Assembly (NCBI GenBank): GCA_900617975.1
Contig: UZAE01012788.1
Span: 8,210 to 31,776, forward strand
Length of the DNA stretch: 23,567 nt
Source: Rodentolepis nana
Taxonomy: Eukaryota; Platyhelminthes; Cestoda; Cyclophyllidea; Hymenolepididae
Direction of reading: 5' to 3'
Shown in pieces: positions 12,501 to 20,600 of this stretch (the stretch's first letter is position 1; every line of letters starts with the position of its first letter). Both the position numbers and the translations under genes were made by a program. The notes under the pieces were generated by a model. It ran no database searches and had not been told where the DNA came from. It was given only the letters and a program-made list of their open reading frames with translations.

Positions 12501-15127
12501 TTAGACTTTTTTGCCGTATGAGTATACGTTGCCCAGGGTGCACCACGTGGAGGTAAGTCTATCGCACACCCCATGTTTAAGATAGTGCACCATTAGATTT
12601 CTACTAACATGCAACCTCGTAAATCCTGGAGTTGGTGCTCTGGAATATCTCATTTGTGTAATGGTCCTCAACTGGGACGTCTGGAAACTGTTCCCTTCTG
12701 TTCCATTCTCAATCCTTTATTTGTGCATTTGACATATATTCAGTAGCACTTACTTTCTTCAAGGAGTTTAATACGGCAATTAACAAGCCAAGTTAGGAAA
12801 ATGGATTAAATTGATCAAAGGAACAATCTAATTTTGACTATATCACTCATATCTCTACCTATTGCATTTAATGAGTTGAGAAGTCATTCATGCCTCTTGA
12901 CAACTTGGCGCTTACTTGTTTCAGCCGCGATGTTTGATTCCCTCATGCCAGCAGCTGTAGCAGCGGCAGCAGCCGGTGGACCACAGGCCCGTTTTCCACC
13001 TTCGCAGTACCTTAGCGGACGAGGTCCCTACACGACAGCTTACGCAGCTCCCCCCTTCATGTCTATTCAACAATCAGCGCCAGCCTTCGCCAGTCCCTCT
13101 CCACCGTCTTCTGCCACTCCTGACGCGCCAACTCTTCAAGCCACTGCTGTTCTTGCCTCTGTAGCTCGAGGTGTTCCCAGTGGAGCTTCAACAAACCCCA
13201 CCGCAGGTACTGCCCAAAGTGCTGAAGCATTGGGAATCTTTGACACGGGGCAGAGGAATCCGAGTGATGTTGTGGACGTTAACAGTGCCACTGTGGCGGC
13301 ATGGGAGGAATGCACTAAGGGAGGAGGTGGAGGCGGTGATCAGCAGGCCTACTTAACGGCTTCTGCAGCGGCTCTGATGGGACTATACGCGAGTGTTGGC
13401 GGAGTGGTGAACTCAAATGCGGTTGTTGCAGCTCCGTCCGCAGCTGGGGCTCAATTATTGAGATCTTCTACTGGAGGTGCCGGGGGTCTTTTATACACAA
13501 GAGAAATCCTAGTGAGCAGAGATTTTCGAAAGATTTGATTAAACTATCGCACTACTATCCTATGTAGCTGAATATATAACGCCCATTGAAGAGATGATGG
13601 TCGTTCAAGAACTTCACTGGACTGAGTTGGGGGCATGGGATTGAGCACAAATTATATTAATAAACCCAAGTAATTAAGGAGAGGCCAATGCGGAATAGTG
13701 AAAGAGCAATTTACTAGCAAACAACAAAACGACAGTAACAGTCTTGTAACCGGAAAACGGAAATTGAAACCAAGTGGAAAAGGGCAATTGGATTTATGCA
13801 GGGACAAAAGCCGATAACCCAAAGAAGGTGGAAGAATTCTTCGTTTGCAGAACAATTGGAATGGGGGTAGCAAAGTGGTCAACATCTGTTGGCGAATTGC
13901 GATAACAGTTTATCATAGAGGGGGGGGGGGGGGTTGAGGAACTAAATTCCCTGCATATTCTAAATACACGTGGGAAAACGTAAATGGTGACATGGGCAGA
14001 ACAGAGGGAAATGTGATATCCCGGGGGAGGTGGTGTATAACTGAGACAAATCGCTAAACAATTTGGTGGCGTTACGTCAGGTCTCCTTTATGTAATAGCA
14101 TAGTATTTAGCCTCCAAATGCCCAGGTTGAGATGACGATTGTAACAATGACTAATCATATTGATTATTTCTTTAGTGTTAATTGCTGATTACACTTCTCC
14201 GGAGTTAATAGCTTACTGAAATTTCGAGAGTAAGGAGCCTTCGATGGTCTCAGGGTCGATTTCTTGAAGTATTCCCTGTTCAAGTTCTAATGTGCTTTCC
14301 ATCTCACAAGAATTTCATTTTCTCTCGTAGTGTCGTATATAATTCTATAAATAAACTGACTTCAAAATTAAACTCAACATTTAAATTGTTGTAATAAAGA
14401 ATAATCGAGTTTCATTGAAACATTCAACTTTTCTGTATTGTATTCCTTTCATTTCGCGAGATATTTTTAGCTGATTCCAAAGTACATTTTCACAATTTAG
14501 TCCTTAATTCATTTTTAATTTCGACCGAGCACAGGTAAAACATGGTTTCCATTATACTCGCTCATGGAATTTGTCCAACCTGCTTGGCATACTGATCAGG
14601 TCATTAATATATTTAAATATTTCAGCCGTAGAATGTTCTACTTTAAAACTCAATTAGTTTCAAATTAGATCCCAAAACACCAAGTCGTGACGCGTATACA
14701 GTACTTATAATTTTGTTATTTTTAGGTTCCTGAAAATCTGATTGGTCGTATTTCCGGTCCTCAAGGTCGTTTATTAATTGATCTGCAAACGCAAACAAAT
14801 ACTCTCATCCGAGTCTCTCCAAAACCTGTCTACATCTCGGGTATTCAAAGCAGGGTACTAGCTATCTCCGGTGACCAAATGAATGCGAATTACGCAGCCG
14901 CAATAATTGAGAACACTGTAGCTATTGAACAGCTCAATCAATCAGTGCTTCGCCGACCCTACGAAGAGGCAAGTGTTGCCTACATGAATCAAACCTCAGG
15001 AAAGTCCAATGGTGTCGCCCCTGAAAATCCCGGTGAATATGTATCTTCGGCTGAAATTTCTGCTCCACCTAACGTCTCCTGTTCAGCCCAGGCTTCTCAT
15101 CCATCGTCTAAGCAACCTGCATTTTAA
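405..15127 (+). CDS. NOVA1: NOVA/Pasilla-type KH-domain splicing regulator, 3' part (four exons, 5' end outside window)
   Basis: NOVA proteins are nuclear RNA-binding proteins that bind YCAY clusters in pre-mRNA and control alternative splicing, mainly in neurons. Exons read here are 405-558, 8064-8636, 12925-13511 and 14726-15127. Phases match across all three introns and the sum is 1716 nt, giving 571 residues plus stop. Seen: KH2 begins with VPNSTAGMIIGKNG, followed by the NOVA hallmark DPQSSSCPNLSYADVRGP and PTGSP. Next comes a linker of about 360 residues, then KH3 starting EILVPENLIG, then a Ser/Pro-rich tail. Vertebrate NOVA has the same order (KH2, DPQSSSC, long Ala-rich linker, KH3). 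KH1 should lie upstream of base 1. Introns of 7.5 kb, 4.3 kb and 1.2 kb carry many copies of the SINE family. The family call is firm; orthology to NOVA1 rather than NOVA2 is meaningless outside vertebrates. Confidence 0.9.
704..1026 (-). repeat. SINE copy B (full length)
   Basis: On the + strand it runs from a TTTATTTATATCAAATGG tail complement to ACGTGGAGGCAAGTCTGTCT. All blocks shared with the other copies are present in order. I found no clear target-site duplication. An 82-codon open frame at 789-1037 lies inside it and is not a gene. Confidence 0.82.
1937..2279 (-). repeat. SINE copy C with perfect 13-bp target-site duplication
   Basis: AGGGATCTATGAT occurs at 1937-1949 and again at 2267-2279. 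The element between (1950-2266) is full length: the tail complement ATATTTATTTCAAATGG at one end and GTAAGTCTATCGCACACCCC at the other. It is the best reference copy. It lies antisense in the NOVA intron. Confidence 0.9.
2921..3225 (+). repeat. SINE copy D, 5'-truncated, with 19-bp imperfect duplication
   Basis: The flanks ACCTCTAAAACCCTTATCG (2921-2939) and ACCTCCATAACCCTCATCG (3207-3225) differ at 3 of 19 positions. The element starts at GAGCAACGTATACTC, missing about 45 nt of the family 5' end, and ends with CATCATAAATGAATAA. Loss at the 5' end with an intact duplication is the usual result of target-primed reverse transcription. Confidence 0.83.
3630..3662 (+). other. G-quadruplex candidate
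   Basis: Within 33 nt there are G runs of 4, 5, 6, 6 and 3 separated by spacers of 1 to 4 nt (3630-3633, 3635-3639, 3642-3647, 3652-3657, 3660-3662). It lies on the sense strand of the NOVA intron. Confidence 0.6.
5770..5813. other. Near-perfect 44-nt stem-loop in NOVA intron
   Basis: CAAAGCAAAT (5770-5779) pairs with ATTTGCTTTG (5804-5813). CCACTTT (5784-5790) pairs with AAAGTGG (5793-5799). The two stems are separated by a symmetric 4-by-4 internal loop. No gene or known element explains it. Confidence 0.5.
6661..6687 (+). repeat. Poly-G tract of 24 or more with an ambiguous base
   Basis: There are 24 G in a row, then N at 6685, then GG. The N suggests the assembler could not settle the tract length. 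An open frame at 6652-7002 depends on this tract and should not be trusted. Confidence 0.9.
7564..7929 (-). repeat. SINE copy E with short duplication
   Basis: ACTCAAT flanks it at 7564-7570 and 7923-7929. It is a full-length, more diverged copy: tail complement ATTTATATCAAATGG on the left, CACGTGGAAGTAAGTCTATT on the right. It lies upstream of the second NOVA exon, antisense to the gene. Confidence 0.75.
8064..8636 (+). CDS. NOVA1: NOVA exon: end of KH2 and polyglutamine linker
   Basis: The exon follows the acceptor TTATTCTAAG and completes the Gly codon split with the previous exon. It encodes GELHQMRAAMDLILAVIASD, which is the last KH2 helix, then the NOVA signature PQSSSCPNLSYADVRGP. A hydrophobic Pro/Leu-rich stretch and two Gln-rich blocks follow, at about 8378-8437 and 8524-8560. 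The 3' border is uncertain. Only the donor CCTG|GTGGGT at 8636/8637 fits the phase of the next exon. Stronger-looking donors at 8689 (CTCA|GTAAGG) and 8712 (GAG|GTACGT) do not fit unless an unseen exon lies between. Confidence 0.82.
9162..9640 (-). repeat. SINE copy F with internal tandem expansion
   Basis: The ends match the family (AATAGCTATCATTATCCC; GTCTGTCGCACACCCCA). The middle is expanded to about 480 bp by repeats of the GGTGATGGTAGTTTGAAG to ACTGCC segment. It lies in the second NOVA intron, antisense. The tail end is eroded and I found no clear duplication. Confidence 0.8.
9359..9570. repeat. Tandem array inside SINE copy F
   Basis: The module GGTGATGGTAGTTTGAAG plus ACTGCC and a short spacer occurs about four times, at roughly 9363, 9403, 9487 and 9531. 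One unit also carries a second copy of the neighbouring GTACTGTGGAAGTAGTCGAA block. Two units contain the palindrome GGCAGTTGTCAACTGCC (9380-9396 and 9545-9561). Confidence 0.8.
10361..10379. repeat. 19-bp palindrome
   Basis: AGTAGCATT and AATGCTACT are perfect complements around one T. It is isolated in the second NOVA intron. Confidence 0.5.
10479..10600 (-). repeat. SINE copy G, 5'-truncated
   Basis: On the + strand TTATTTCAAATGGCAGGCG, TTTTGATAGCTACCATTAGC and a diverged CTTCACAGAGGGC block match the family 3' third. Similarity fades after GGGGTGGGGAACAGAAGAG. The family 5' two thirds are absent. Confidence 0.7.
11105..11200 (-). pseudogene. Degenerate tRNA-like sequence (tRNA pseudogene or SINE head)
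   Basis: On the - strand TTTAGCTCAGTCGGT matches the pol III A box (11173-11184 on +). GACTCACGAATCC, 35 nt on, resembles a B box with two or three changes (11127-11138). D-arm and T-arm positions fit a tRNA, but the anticodon stem does not pair and no intact acceptor stem can be drawn. It is not similar to the eleven-copy SINE. Confidence 0.45.
12082..12583 (-). repeat. SINE copy H with 11-bp duplication and internal array
   Basis: ATGTTTAAGAT flanks it at 12082-12092 and 12573-12583. The tail complement is ATTATTATTATTATATCAAA. The element (12093-12572) is about 480 bp because its family 5' block is repeated four times. It lies antisense in the second NOVA intron. A 116-codon - strand frame inside it is made of these repeats. 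Confidence 0.88.
12377..12548. repeat. Tandem array inside SINE copy H (four units)
   Basis: GCCGTATGAGTATACGTTGC followed by CCAGGGTG occurs at 12386, 12425, 12473 (variant GTCGCATGAG) and 12513. Spacing is 39, 48 and 40 nt. Each unit is the 5' block of the SINE, so the array lengthens the head of the element. Confidence 0.85.
12925..13511 (+). CDS. NOVA1: NOVA exon: Ala/Gly/Pro-rich linker
   Basis: The exon follows the acceptor CTTGTTTCAG and ends at CTA|GTGAGC in phase 0. It begins AMFDSLMPAAVAAAAAGG and carries runs of Ala, Pro/Ser and a six-Gly block (KGGGGGGD). It ends GGLLYTREIL, the first strand of KH3. The frame is set by phase 1 at its 5' border; the other two frames hit stops early. 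The composition matches the Ala-rich linker between KH2 and KH3 in NOVA proteins, although the residues themselves are poorly conserved. Confidence 0.85.
13512..14725 (+). other. NOVA intron before KH3, 1.2 kb
   Basis: The borders are CTA|GTGAGC and TTTTTAG|GTT, both phase 0. It contains a 14-G tract and no SINE copy. Confidence 0.85.
13920..13933 (+). repeat. Poly-G tract of 14
   Basis: This is one of several long G or C homopolymers in the window. Others are G 7078-7089, G 11468-11477, C 5454-5463, C 20913-20923 and C 23378-23387. Confidence 0.9.
14726..15127 (+). CDS. NOVA1: NOVA terminal exon: divergent KH3 and C-terminal tail
   Basis: The exon follows the acceptor TTATTTTTAG in phase 0 and ends at TAA 15125-15127. 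It continues the KH3 strand as VPENLIGRISGPQGRLLIDL and encodes 133 residues. The second strand (TNTLIRVSPK), third strand (SRVLAISG) and a final helix (NYAAAIIENTVAIEQLNQS) complete a KH fold. The GXXG loop reads GPQG, where vertebrate NOVA KH3 has a Lys-containing loop. The last 50 residues are Ser/Pro/Ala-rich and probably disordered. Confidence 0.88.
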   Translation, partial: VPENLIGRISGPQGRLLIDLQTQTNTLIRVSPKPVYISGIQSRVLAISGDQMNANYAAAIIENTVAIEQLNQSVLRRPYEEASVAYMNQTSGKSNGVAPENPGEYVSSAEISAPPNVSCSAQASHPSSKQPAF

Positions 15128-15930
15128 ATTCCCTGATCTTATTATTTTTCTTAAAATTTTGAAGCTCGAAGCCAAATACAGGAAAATGTTTACCCTCCAC
15201 TCTTGTCCGACAATGATACTCGCTGTCCTTCTCCCTTTTTTCAATCTTCAGCAGTTTCTATAGGACTAGGGAGATGATAATTCTCAAACTCCATTTCTCC
15301 ACCTAACTCAAATCGTAAACCTCAACCGGCTATACAGGGAATCGATGATATTGGTGTTTTTATAATACCTTTTAGTCGATAATCAAAACAGTTTCTTTTT
15401 TACTTTAATCTCCTAGAGTTCTCTATATACATGTGCAAATGTATTCTTCCTTCTATTTTTCTCTCCCTTAATTATTGATGCGCATATGTCCAGCTTTAGG
15501 ACGACATATTCAATATGGCTGCTATTGATAGTGATGAGGTAATACACCGTACTCGCTAAATATCAGTAGTAGTGTTGTTTCACCTGCTGGACGGGCGTGG
15601 ATGTGATGAAATACAGGCCTGAAAAAAAATACCGAGCTCTCTTTCCCTCGTTTTGTTTTTCTCTATGAATAGTATCCTGATTTTAACTTAACAAATACAG
15701 AATCGATGCAGGTTTTGGTGTTGCAACACAAATTTGCTGCATTTTTGTTTTCTCTTTACTGTCTCCACGTTGTTTTGTGTTCACCCTTCAATGCCCTCTC
15801 CCATTTGATCTCTTTTATGTCTCTTTAAAGCCCTTTTCCTCTAGCTCTATCACCGAGGACAAGATTGAAGTACGAGTTTGGCCAAAGTTTTATTCTTAAT
15901 AAAATTTTGTGAAACCTTGTTTTGTTGTTG
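15128..15930 (+). other. 3' UTR of the NOVA gene
   Basis: This AT- and T-rich stretch runs from the NOVA stop to a canonical poly(A) signal. I see no coding exon in it. Its end is inferred from the signal at 15898 and the GT-rich stretch just after it. Confidence 0.55.
15898..15903 (+). terminator. Poly(A) signal AATAAA of the NOVA gene
   Basis: AATAAA is followed 15-28 nt later by the GT-rich TTGTTTTGTTGTTG, the expected downstream element. It lies about 770 nt past the NOVA stop. I noticed no better canonical signal between them. Confidence 0.55.
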
Positions 15931-17494
15931 AATAATTGAGCCATGATCTAGGATTATAGGCTGAAAAGGGTGGAGTTACTTTTGGTTGCAAACTGAAAAA
16001 CAAAACTAAATTGAGGCAAAAGGCAGTTCGAAAATAAAAAGATTGGCATTAAAATCCGTTTTACATAAGAAGGAAAGTAGGTTCGATTGAGATATATTGT
16101 TTCCACTTGACTATTTTGTGTTCATTTTCAGTCATGGGAGCGCCATTGTCAGAAGGGAAAAAGAAGGCATGAATCACCGCATGTGACCTCTAAATTGAAT
16201 TGAATGTGAGCTCTAAATTGTGGCGATCGATAACATACGAAGACATTCAACCCCATTACAGTCTGCAATAGGAATTTATTAGACTTGGAACCTAAGGATA
16301 ACTTAAGTATACTCTCCCATGCTCTGTAATATAGTCTGACAATTTGGGCAGTGGAATGAAGACAATAGAAAATGACTACGCTATGTTATTAAAACGGTGT
16401 AGAAGTCAACTTCAGAGGAAGTTTCATGCGAGCAATTCTTTAACCAAAATTAAGGACTTAAAAGTTAATATAAAAATGAGGAGGACACGGAATTAACTAG
16501 GAAGAAAAATTGAATGTTCACAGAGGGAGTAAAACTGGACTGTAATGTACACTCCGTTATGCCGACTATTTAGCGTAAGTTGATATTCGGAAAAAGGGTG
16601 CGTGATAGACTTATCTCCACTTGGTGAACTCTGGGAAACGTATACTAACACGGCAAAAATGTCTGTATACCGGCAATTGACCACAAATTACAATGAGCCC
16701 ATTGTGTGTCAGATTTAACCACTTTCACATTAGTCACTTAATATTTTTCTCTTCTTCAGTCTCGCTCATTTTACATATTTAAACCACTCCTTTTTCCCTC
16801 TAGTCAATTTATGACATCGTTGTTCCTTCTCTCTGTAGAGCTTGAAGTCAAATAAAGGGATAATGATAACAACAAATAAACTCGAATTTTGAAATAAAAA
16901 AACTATTCGGGGAAAATCCAAAATAAGGACATTAATTGACTGTATAAAGGGGCAGGCACAAAACATTTGAGGTGGCTATCATATTTCCTGGACTTTATAA
17001 AACACGTCTATTTACAGACGTAATTTAAAGCAAGAATACGAAAAGTTCAGCTGTTGACTAGTTTAAATTTGGGATTTGAGTTAAATAAAATTTGTTACCG
17101 AAGTGGAAATGATAGGGAGAGGTCTTAGCTATACACAAAAACGGAAAACCAAAAAAGAACAAATAACTAAAGATGATTTTGATGATGAAACCATCTACAT
17201 AAAATGCCGTTGTTATGAATTTTCTGCAAAATTTTCAGAAAATGTTTGCGCTAAGTGAGTTTTAGGAAAACCTCAAAACGCTAAAACATTTCACAAGTCG
17301 ATGATGGAATTCGCAGCTAAATAAACTATGTTTAATTGAATTGCTAAAAGCATTTTATAGTACAAACTTGAGATCAACTAATTTTATTTTTTCTTTGTTT
17401 AAAATTATGGATATATATACGACAAATCAAAACAGTTAGGCGATCGCCCTATGGGTGCTTTTTTACTTTGGATATAAATAGATAAATATCTTCG
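15931..17494. other. Spacer between NOVA and the RS-rich gene
   Basis: It holds SINE copy I and otherwise AT-rich sequence. The promoter of the RS-rich gene should lie here or further upstream, but I can point to no firm promoter motif. Confidence 0.6.
16584..16914 (+). repeat. SINE copy I, diverged, in the spacer before the RS-rich gene
   Basis: It starts GGGTGCGTGATAGACTTATC and ends with an A-rich tail (AACAACAAATAAACTCG, then AAATAAAAAAAC). Imperfect flanks TATTCGGAAAA (16584) and TATTCGGGGAAAA (16904) look like an old duplication. It is the most diverged long copy and the only one outside a gene. Confidence 0.75.
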
Positions 17495-17523
17495 GAATTT
17501 CTTAGCTTCGACCTGTTAAAAGC
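17495..17523 (+). promoter_or_regulatory. Possible spliced-leader or 5' UTR acceptor before ATG 17524
   Basis: GAATTTCTTAG ends at 17505, 18 nt before the start codon, and looks like a modest 3' splice site. Flatworms trans-splice a leader onto many mRNAs (established). Whether this site receives a leader or an upstream 5' UTR exon cannot be told here. Confidence 0.25.
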
Positions 17524-17603
17524 ATGTCAGAGAAAGCTTCCTGTCTCTCACCACGTTTACAAGATAAATCCAAAGCACTTTCGGGAACTCCTAGGCGAAA
17601 CTC
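17524..17603 (+). CDS. RS-rich gene exon 1 (start exon)
   Basis: The exon encodes MSEKASCLSPRLQDKSKALS then GTPRRN and two bases of a Ser codon, ending at the donor CTC|GTGGGT. Joining it over a 77-nt intron to 17681 keeps the frame and gives RRNSSDKLSLNDGMLP. Without the splice the frame stops after eight more codons. Confidence 0.75.
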
Positions 17604-20600
17604 GTGGGTCTTTTTCTCGTGCTTTTAAATGTATTGCTTCGCTCACACTGGTCTTTAATTAAATATTTATGCTACTTTAGTTCAGATAAGCTTTCTTTAA
17701 ATGATGGTATGCTTCCTATCTCTCCGCGGGAGTCTCCCACTCCTTCTAACTCAAGTCATCATCACCGTCGCCGTAGCAGTCGCCATCATCGCCATGACGG
17801 CTACGTTCGAGATCGGGACCGACGTCTAGCCGATAGACATTCCCCATCTTCCAATAATAGGAATCGAAAACGTGGAGAAGACATGAAGGAAACCGACTTC
17901 GAACTAAGCTCTGAACGCAAACGCCATAAGGCTTATCATGAAGTCAAAAGTGAAGAAAGGCACTCAAGGAAGGATCGAGAAAGGACTCGAACTAAAGAGG
18001 CCAAGAAAGGACATCGAAAACATAGATCGTATGATAAAGAGCGAAAAGAATCGAGGGATAAAAGACCTCGCAGGCGCGAGTACGCGGATGAAAGGGAAAG
18101 CCGTTATCAGTATGATAAAGAGAAAAGCGTTGACTCTCTCAATCGCGAGCATGTAAGTATTCATTTGGAGTAAAATTTTGTCTTAATGTGTATCTGGTCC
18201 ACAGGGAATCATTGTTTTGTAATGTTCTATAGTTGACAAACGGTTTCCTATCTTGTGTGAAGCAAATGCTCGCTTTGTTAAAACATATTAAGGTTTTATT
18301 CACTTAAAGGTGACTCAATCTTATTAGATTCGAATAGTTCGTAAGTGAAGTCTTTCGGGGAACTTTATTAATAAGTGATAAAGTTTCCATTTTTTTCGAA
18401 AAAAATTTTTTTTGATTGCTCTTTGCTAAATTCCACTAAGAGTCTAGTATATCTTCTTGTTAAAATACCATTTCGTCATTTGGCCTATTTTTTCAATGCA
18501 ATTTATAATTTTATGCTCCATTAAATGCTGTTTAATGATCTTGAGAAAAAAATTAACTGATTTTAATTTCGACTCCAGAAATTCTTTCGTATTCCAGTGG
18601 AGTTAAACTTTGTGGTATTCCACTTCAAACTCACAACTAAAATGAGGAGTGAAAGTGCAGGAACATGAGAGAAATCTCAGTGCAGAGTGGTAACAACATT
18701 TTGATAAAAGGAATGAACACGTCACACCTCTACACTTTATTCTCTGCCCCCCTCGTGAGGTTTGATTATTGTTGGGTGCTTATAAGGATTAAAAAATTCT
18801 TTCTTATTATGTTCGTAATTTTATGACGAATTCAAAGGTTTCTTCACGTTGAACAATAAGGAGGAGGTGATAGGCATCATGAGATTCCTGCACTAATCGA
18901 ATGCTTAAATCCATTTTTTTACATAAATTTAGTTTTGATGTCAATAACAGGTGCACGTGTTGTAATTTAGAGCCGTAGTGTTTCTCGCCAATCTTCAGTG
19001 AAACCCCCTACCTCTTCTGAAGAAGGCAAGAACCCAACACAAAATTCCACCAAAAGCTCCCTAAGTCCATTTGTGGTCACTTTGCTCAAACCTCTCCTCA
19101 AGGAGGACACGTCAGATGCTGAATTAGAAGAACTACTTCCTGCAGGCATTCTATCTGGTGAGATGGCCAAACGATCAATTCCCCTCCCTCGACCAACAAA
19201 TCAGTTTAAACGTGGACCAGCACTCCAGAGTCATTTTCAGCCTCAATCTCATGCATCTTCACTTCAATCGCAGGAGGTCAAAACAGAATCCTCTAGCCAA
19301 GAACAAGATGCAACGGCAGTCGGTGAACCCTCAGGATCGAAGCAGTCTCTCGATAAGAATGAAATTCGTTTGGACAAGTTTCTATCGAACCTCTCTGACA
19401 GTTTGCAGGAGAAGAATCAGCAGATTGAGACTTGGAGTAGTGGTGCCAATGAAGTGGACTTCTCTGATGTCTTAATTGAAGAGGAAGGTACAATTAGAAT
19501 GGTGGCATCTGCTGCGTCCTTGAGACCAAAGCAATTGTTGGAAGCGTGTCTTTCTACTCCATGGGATTCGCTTGAAAGACGAACAGACGAAGACGATAAT
19601 GATAAATCAGAGGTGGTTTTTCGTGTTAAATTCTTCAGTCTAATAATAGTTTTATGGTTTCAACGCGAAAGCCCATTAAGGATATGTTATTTGCGTAGAA
19701 CGTCATCAGCTCCCATTGATAGCCTCTTTTCCACAGTTAAGTAGAAATTAAAGTAAGATTTCATTTGTCTTGGGGGGTGGGGGAGGGGGGTTATAGTAAC
19801 TATTGTCACGATTTAATTCTTTATTTGCTAATGATATAGTGGTCAAATTGGACCTTTGCAAGGTTAGTTCCTTCTTTTTTTGGATACGTAAGTGTTCAGC
19901 CATACGGGCCTTCATGATTGTATGAGTGCTAATAAACTTATTTGGAGCAATTATTACTGAATCTGCTGTATTATTTGAAAGTTTAGTTTTCTTTGCGATA
20001 ATCAGCGTGTCCACTCGTTATTCTTAGGCTACAAGGCACTACCAACTTTTCAATGAATTCTTCACGTACTTGACGCTTTGGAGATCACCACACATTCGCG
20101 GGGAGGCTGATAGTGGTTTTTGTTTCCTGATTAATTGTTAAGATGCCAGGAATTGCTGAACATCTGTCGATGGGCTATGCCATTTGACCACAACGTAGTG
20201 CTATTGACACTTCTAATTAAAAGGAATAGGTTTACCCACGCTATCTTCCCACCTATAGTTGTATTGTCTTTAAAAATTTATAACTCATTTCAAATGGTGA
20301 GCTTTATGACACCTATCACTAGCCCTTTAGCTGACTTCGGGCTACACAGAGGGGAGGAACATCAAAGTGGGAAAAGTTTATCGACTTTTTTGCTGTATGA
20401 GAATACGTGGAGGTAAGTCCATCGCACTCGTCTTTAAAAATTAAACGGATGTATTCCTCTTATTATTATTATTCTAAAATTAGTGACCTTTTGTATTTTT
20501 GTCCGATGCTTGGTGGTAGATTTGAGAATTGTTCATGATTCAGATTAACTTTCCTTGTAGCAACACTCTCTGAAAATGTACTAGTAGATTCTCTACTGTA

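Larger units (their letters stand above)
8637..12924 (+). other. NOVA intron, 4.3 kb
   Basis: It contains SINE copies F, G and H and the tRNA-like sequence. The first 80 nt after the chosen donor stay open and carry two alternative donors. I see no further exon, though a small one cannot be excluded. Confidence 0.7.

Noticed and set aside
13652..13885. 77-codon - strand open frame with hydrophobic residues
   Set aside because: Low-complexity Leu/Phe/Pro reading of purine-rich intron; no start context or homology.
17964..18164. Open frames overlapping the RS-rich exons in other frames or on the - strand
   Set aside because: They are shadows of the real coding frame, caused by its repetitive Arg/Lys/Glu codons.
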